The position numbers were made by a program, and so were the translations under genes. Below the pieces are notes generated by a model. It made no database searches and was not told where the DNA came from. It saw only the letters and a list, made by a program, of their open reading frames with translations. This document shows, one piece after another, positions 63,038 through 64,000 of a stretch of 64,000 nt of DNA. Within the stretch, counting starts at the first letter, position 1. Every line of letters starts with the position of its first letter. The DNA comes from Oxyruncus cristatus (lineage: Eukaryota > Chordata > Aves > Passeriformes > Cotingidae), in contig VXAY01005274.1 of assembly GCA_013399855.1 (NCBI GenBank), forward strand, positions 1,887,371 to 1,951,370, written 5' to 3'.

Positions 63038-63396
63038 TTTTTATCTAAGAGGCCTGTCTAGACAGGCATCTATTTTAATGACATGCAAAGCAGCATAGTA
63101 GATGAATACTTCATTAGTAAAATGACTTGTCATCCTTGAACCCTGATGTAATGTTTCGTGGAAGCTGTTACCTTCATGCAATATTAGATCCAAGTTTTAG
63201 AGGGATATAGAAGTGGCAGTACATATGGTATTGCTGACATGACAACTACCAGGCATGAATACATAACTGACTTCATCAAACCTCATTTGGATAAAGAAGG
63301 ACTCACCAATGGATCCATCTGTTGTAGATTTAGTACTGTGACAAAAGCCTGTGAGGAAAGGGGTGGGGAAACCTAGTGTAAGGGATGCCGTGACTG

Positions 63397-63527
63397 GATG
63401 ACATTCCAAACCCACATGGATGTGTTCCTGTGTCACCTGCTCTAGGTGCCCCTGCCTTGGCAGGGCCGTTGGATGGATGATCATCAGAGGTCCCTTCCAA
63501 CCCCAGCTATTCTGTGATTCTGTGATT
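63397..63527 (+). mobile_element. CR1 3' end, lineage D
   Basis: Sense copy: ACATTCCAAACCCACATGG, GTTCCTGTGTCACCTGCTC, CAGAGGTCCCTTCCAACCCC and a clean TTCTGTGATTCTGTGATT tail. Confidence 0.9.
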
Positions 63528-63546
63528 ACAGCATAAGCATCTAGGT

Positions 63547-63755
63547 AGGATGGTTGAGGTTCGAAGGGACCCCAGGAGTCTGTGCAGTACAACCCTCTGC
63601 TGTAAGTGCATCTCAGGTTATTCCCCTGCAGATTCTTTTCAGGCAGCTGAATGTGCATTATTTTATCAGGGATCTTAGAGCCCAGGTGAGTTTTCTGAAG
63701 AACATCCAAGCATGGAGGTGACCACGAGCAGTGCAATAGCTGATGGAACCAGTTA
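63547..63755 (-). mobile_element. Diverged CR1-like 3' region
   Basis: Antisense resemblance: AGGATGGTTGAGGTTCGAAG, GGGACCCCAGGAGTCTGTGC and ACAACCCTCTGCTG, with weaker resemblance further on (TTCTGAAGAACATCCAAGC, GCATGGAGGTGACC). No octamer tail remains. An open frame of 240 codons on the - strand (63197-63919) runs through this and the preceding CR1 and is not believed to be a gene. Confidence 0.55.
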
Positions 63756-64000
63756 TGAGGTAGTTCTCCTGGCAGAGAATAGGATGAGAGGATTACAAAG
63801 GCAGTATCAGAGTCTCTTTCTTTTCTCCCCCTTTCCCTTGTTGTAATGCACCAAGCACAATTCCTGTCTGTCTTGTGCCAGTTGCCACAAGCAGGAGTGA
63901 GCTGGTCCCTGCTCGCCAAGCAGCTCCTGAAGCACTGGGATCTCCTGCTGGCTCTGGGAGTTGTTCTCCGTTGTGGAATTGAGCCAGACCGATAATGTTC

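Larger units (their letters stand above)
51149..64000 (+). other. UBTD2: UBTD2 intron 2 (5' part; continues past the window)
   Basis: Begins with a GTAGGT donor directly after exon 2. I looked for the next exon, which should start by completing a phase-1 Gly codon and encode the acidic linker and ubiquitin-like domain, and found nothing resembling it before 64000. The contents are CR1 ends, an A/C-only tract, poly-T and poly-A blocks, and AT-rich sequence without recognisable genes (for example 52.1-54.0, 55.5-57.1 and 57.4-62.3 kb). Confidence 0.85.

Noticed and set aside
63197..63919. 240-codon open frame on the - strand, the longest without Ns
   Set aside because: It runs through two CR1 3' ends, shows no protein family resemblance and has no splice or promoter context. 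Judged a chance frame in repeat DNA.
51149..64000. Search for the next UBTD2 exon (linker plus ubiquitin-like domain)
   Set aside because: Nothing resembling the expected CYDELGNRYQLP-type continuation was seen, so the exon is presumed to lie past the right edge.
1..64000. CRISPR arrays, bacterial operons, tRNA or rRNA genes, endogenous retrovirus LTR pairs
   Set aside because: None visible. The regularly recurring blocks are all CR1 ends, at irregular spacing and in both orientations.

Overview
The window looks like nuclear DNA of a bird. About thirty 5'-truncated CR1 retroposon ends are scattered through it on both strands, many ending in the avian CR1 octamer tail (ATTCTRTG repeats). No Alu, L1 or B1-like elements were seen, and gene density is very low. 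CR1 also occurs in turtles and crocodilians, so 'bird' is strongly favoured but not proven, and the species cannot be named. There are no bacterial genes, CRISPR arrays, tRNA or rRNA genes that I can see.

The only protein-coding sequence I can support is one internal exon at 50912-51148 on the + strand. It is exon 2 of UBTD2 (ubiquitin domain-containing protein 2, also called DC-UbP). Upstream lies a CpG island at about 22930-23720, interrupted by a 308-base assembly gap (23077-23384). It is the natural promoter and first-exon position, and exon 1 (start codon plus about 23 codons) is probably hidden in the gap. On this reading, 1-22.9 kb is intergenic DNA 5' of UBTD2, 23.4-50.9 kb is intron 1 (about 27.5 kb), and 51149-64000 is the first part of intron 2. 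The exon carrying the C-terminal ubiquitin-like domain was not found and should lie beyond the right edge.

Layout: 1-22.7 kb is repeat-bearing intergenic sequence with CR1 ends of several lineages, an old CR1 reverse-transcriptase fossil (about 13700-14400), an internally deleted CR1 piece (5795-5985) and a T/G-only tract (about 6205-6400). A CR1 end (22698-22890) abuts the CpG island. Intron 1 holds more CR1 ends, microsatellites, a 34-bp tandem duplication and a fold-back CR1 (46535-46785). Intron 2 holds an A/C-only tract that resembles the T/G tract on the opposite strand, poly-T/poly-A blocks and further CR1 ends, including a tail-to-tail pair near the right edge.

No previously undescribed protein system was found. 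The items most worth a second look are the fold-back CR1, the two strand-asymmetric G/T tracts, the CR1 with a triplicated 19-bp unit next to the promoter, the symmetric phase of the UBTD2 exon, and two AT-rich stretches that could be conserved noncoding elements. All CR1 boundaries are by eye and approximate to roughly 5-20 bases.
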